A stretch of DNA of 32,627 nucleotides from Candidatus Aminicenantes bacterium (lineage in GTDB: Bacteria; Acidobacteriota; Aminicenantia; Aminicenantales; UBA4085). The DNA lies in the NCBI GenBank assembly GCA_026393855.1, contig JAPKZJ010000027.1, positions 1 to 32,627 of the forward strand, in the 5' to 3' direction. The notes under the pieces are model-generated. The model was not told the origin of the DNA and did not search any database. It saw nothing but the letters and a program-made list of their open reading frames with translations. Positions within the stretch are counted from its first letter, which is position 1, and each line of letters starts with the position of its first letter. The translations under genes and the position numbers were made by a program. This document shows, piece by piece, positions 30,968-32,627 of this stretch.

Positions 30968-31875
30968 ATGGTTTTGTCCTTCACGGCGTAGATTTCAAAG
31001 GAATCGCCGAGGGCTAATTTTATCGGAATCCTCTTCAAAAAAGAAGCGGGCCGGGAAGCGGCCCAGCCGCTCAGGGCGGAGAACCGGCTGACCAAATATT
31101 GGGCGCTGAAGGTCCAGGCGTATTTTCGGCGCAGCACGACCCGGAATCCGGCCGAGGCCAGCAGGGCGTCCAGACTGGCGTGCGAGAAATAGGCCAGGTG
31201 GCCGGGCCGCAGGTGCCACCAGCGCCGGCCGGCCAGCCGGGCGGCGAGGCTGTGGATGTCCGGGGTCACCAGACAGAGCACGCCTCCCGGCGCCAGGATC
31301 GAAGCCGCCTTGGCCACGGCCGCTCTCGGAGTCGGCGTGTGTTCGATGAAATCGACCATGGTCACGGCCCGGAAGCTTTGCGGCGGAACAGCGGCCTCCT
31401 CGAAGGACCCTTGCCGCAAGGGAATTCCATAGTGTTCCGCGGCCCAGCGGGCGGCCCAGGCGCTGGCGTCGATGCCGTCGACCTGCCAGCCGTCCCGGCG
31501 GGCCAGGTTGAGCAGGATGCCGGTCGCCGCCCCGACGTCGAAAAGCTTGCCCTTGCCGGGAGCGAGGCTTGCCAGTCGGCCGAGGATGGGGCGGAAGTTC
31601 TGCGAGCGGCCCTCGGACTCGGCGTCGTAGAGGGGGTCCTCAACCTCTTGGTAGAGGGAGAAGATGAACTCCGGGCGGGGCGAAGGGTCGGCGAAAAGAT
31701 GTCCGCAGTCCAGGCACGCGGCCAGATCCCAGACCTTGCCGTATTCGCGGTCGGTGATCTTGATCGCCTCGGCGTTCAGGGCCGCCCGGTCGAGGGTGCC
31801 GCGGCGGGCCGGGCGCAGACGGGTGCCGTCGCAGGCCGGGCAGCGGAGAATTCTCTCGAATTTCGCTTCGCTCAT
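30964..31875 (-). CDS. Class I SAM-dependent methyltransferase with zinc-ribbon N-terminus
   Basis: A 303-residue Methyltransf_23-type protein. The N-terminal knuckles RCPACDG (C12, C15) and ACLDCGHLF (C54, C57) form a likely zinc ribbon. The Rossmann domain shows motif I LFDVGAATGILL (112-122), the acidic GIDAS, MVDFIEHTPTP and LAPGGVLCLVTPD. Such two-part proteins are frequent in polysaccharide and lipid-linked sugar loci, which fits the coupled UbiA-type gene downstream. The substrate is unknown. There is no clear ribosome-binding site. TAAAAT lies 18 nt before the ATG and could be a -10. Confidence 0.88.
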   Translation of the reverse strand: MSEAKFERILRCPACDGTRLRPARRGTLDRAALNAEAIKITDREYGKVWDLAACLDCGHLFADPSPRPEFIFSLYQEVEDPLYDAESEGRSQNFRPILGRLASLAPGKGKLFDVGAATGILLNLARRDGWQVDGIDASAWAARWAAEHYGIPLRQGSFEEAAVPPQSFRAVTMVDFIEHTPTPRAAVAKAASILAPGGVLCLVTPDIHSLAARLAGRRWWHLRPGHLAYFSHASLDALLASAGFRVVLRRKYAWTFSAQYLVSRFSALSGWAASRPASFLKRIPIKLALGDSFEIYAVKDKTI

Positions 31876-31938
31876 CGTTTTGTCGGGCGGAATTTTAGCC
31901 TAAAAGCATCTTTCCGGATAGCCTGCCATTTGAAAACA

Positions 31939-31987
31939 ATTTTATCTTTTCTGAAAAGTTTTTTGTAACGGAGCGAAGGGAGCGGGG
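31939..31987. repeat. Conserved block shared with intergenic region I
   Basis: ATTTTATCTTTTCTGAAAAG and the following T-run match 23002-23027 with two changes over 26 bases. Both are followed by a G/A-rich stretch (GAGCGAAGGGAGCGGGG here; GGCGAGAGATGCGGGG there). It marks the left end of the second composite region within a 752-nt gene-free end of the window. Confidence 0.7.
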
Positions 31988-32003
31988 AAACAAAAAGTCC
32001 ATC

Positions 32004-32280
32004 GCCCAATTCCGGGGAGGGCGGTCCGGGGTGTCGTCCCGGCGGCGCGGGTTCACCACTCCTTTTTACGCTAATCCGCTCGGCGCCTCGGAACTCCGCA
32101 TTCGAGATCTCCCGGTCTTGGAGACCACCCACTCCGATTCGATTCCGGTAGATTGTCGCGTGCTCAAACAGCCCTCGGCGCCCGCTGGGTGCCCTCGCGG
32201 AGAGGCGTAAAAAGCCGGAACCCGCGCGGTTTCGCCGTTGGCCGACACCCCGAACCGCCTGATCTCCCCGGAATTGGGCG
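32004..32280. repeat. Long imperfect palindrome (about 277 bp)
   Basis: The arms match in successive blocks read inwards from each end on opposite strands: GCCCAATTCCGGGGA; CGGTCCGGGGTGTCG against CGGTTCGGGGTGTCG; GCGCGGGTTC; CTTTTTACG; and GGCGCC. The unpaired centre is about 80 nt around 32140. One RNA or single DNA strand could fold into a single large hairpin. No coding frame with family similarity runs through it. Confidence 0.8.
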
Positions 32281-32298
32281 AAGATCCAAATAAAACCA

Positions 32299-32345
32299 AT
32301 TAGCTTCGCAGCACTATGCTTCAGCGCAGGGTTGATGAGCGAGCG
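32299..32345. repeat. Inverted fragment resembling the right end of family C copy 2
   Basis: GCACTATGCTTCAGCGCAGGG followed by TTGATGAGCGAGCGGGC resembles the reverse complement of 28818-28862 (CCCTATGCTTCAGCATAGGG, TCGGCGAGGGAGCGGGG). The hairpin pairing is partly lost here. Confidence 0.6.
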
Positions 32346-32387
32346 GGCATGGTACAGCTCTTTTAAAAACTAATTCCGGTCAATACG

Positions 32388-32520
32388 ATGGAATTCAAGC
32401 AGAAGAAGCTCCATGGAGGGGTGGCAGCCCCGCCGGCTTTAAACTGGCGGGGCGTTGGAGGGGGACCCGGCTAAAGGGTCACCCTCCAAGGGAGTCCCCC
32501 ATACCCCGAGCCCTTCTTAG
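32388..32520. repeat. Family B element, copy 4 (full-length unit)
   Basis: The same order of parts as copy 2: TGGAATTCAAG, GAAGCTCCATGGAGGGGTGG, a GCCCCGCC/GGCGGGGC hairpin, then the stem TTGGAGGGGGACCC/GGGTCACCCTCCAA with one mismatch and loop GGCTAAA (32455-32489), AAGGGAGTCC and GAGCCCTTCTT. The TACAG and CTAATT words 20-35 nt upstream are also shared with copy 2. Confidence 0.88.
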
Positions 32521-32529
32521 AGGAAAAAA

Positions 32530-32586
32530 GTGATCGAAAACCGTGATCGAAAACCGTTGACTTCCGCCGACCGGATATGTTAGATA
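32530..32586 (+). promoter_or_regulatory. Candidate promoter with 13-bp tandem repeat upstream
   Basis: GTGATCGAAAACC occurs twice in exact tandem (32530-32542, 32543-32555) directly before TTGACT (32557-32562, a good -35). After 17-18 nt comes TTAGAT/TAGATA (32580-32586, a weak -10). The tandem could be a double regulator site. The start would serve a gene beyond the right edge. Confidence 0.45.
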
Positions 32587-32619
32587 ACTATGTCGATTGA
32601 ACTAGTCGACTACTAATAC

Positions 32620-32625
32620 GGAGGT
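32620..32625 (+). promoter_or_regulatory. Ribosome-binding site at window edge
   Basis: GGAGGT lies 2 nt from the window end, so a start codon would fall just outside. A perfect TAGTCGACTA palindrome (32603-32612) lies between it and the candidate promoter and would be in the 5' leader. Confidence 0.4.
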
Positions 32626-32627
32626 CC

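Noticed and set aside
11843-32520. CRISPR array
   Set aside because: The repeats are dispersed singly between genes, not regularly spaced, and no cas gene is present.

Overview
The window is 32.6 kb of GC-rich, gene-dense chromosome from a diderm (LPS-bearing) bacterium. Three things point that way: an ADP-heptose pathway kinase, a heptosyltransferase-type GT9 enzyme and a WaaP-like kinase; two outer-membrane beta-barrel proteins; and a translation/cell-division cluster in the order thrS-infC-rpmI-rplT-pheS-pheT-(zapB-like)-zapA-rny-ymdB. That order, the GC content and the many palindromic intergenic repeats would fit an Acidobacteriota/Aminicenantes-type genome. This is an inference from pattern only; no 16S gene is visible.

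Layout. (1) 1-1397, minus: 3' -truncated xseA. (2) 1465-2470: cysQ on the plus strand, flanked by two copies of a palindromic repeat and sitting inside what is otherwise a minus-strand cluster. (3) 2474-11508, minus: ymdB, rny, zapA, a ZapB-like coiled coil, pheT, pheS, rplT, rpmI, infC and thrS, mostly joined by overlaps. infC starts at AUU and appears to have lost its stop through one extra A. (4) 11688-12516: tRNA-Val(GAC), a palindromic repeat and a YfcE-like phosphoesterase. (5) 12623-20632: an envelope/LPS region, with rfaE1-PHP-O-antigen-ligase-like on the minus strand, GT9-Trm112 on the minus strand, and GT4-WaaP-like kinase-glycosidase-like on the plus strand. (6) 20663-22876, minus: two secreted beta-barrel proteins. 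(7) 23500-28626, plus: DUF1573 protein, dprA, topA, xerC. (8) 29091-31875: ComEA-like HhH protein with a clear terminator, then rdgB, a UbiA-type prenyltransferase and a methyltransferase on the minus strand. (9) 31876-32627: a gene-free, repeat-rich end with a candidate promoter and ribosome-binding site for a gene beyond the edge.

The most unusual content is non-coding. Family A (six copies) is an inverted repeat whose outer end is TAGGGGT. Its inner arm sequence differs between copies, yet the arms stay complementary. In five of the six copies it lies at or over a stop codon, and in three it supplies the last amino acids of a protein. Family B (four copies) is a 14-bp-stem hairpin with the motif TTGGAGGGGGAACCC and a 7-nt loop, usually within a longer conserved unit. 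Family C (two copies) has terminal inverted repeats and an internal hairpin with compensatory base changes around a constant CCAGCGA loop; one C copy has a B unit nested inside it. Two intergenic regions (22993-23455 and 31939-32520) are related composites of such modules, and one contains a roughly 277-bp imperfect palindrome. No transposase is present in the window, so any mobility of these units would have to be in trans.
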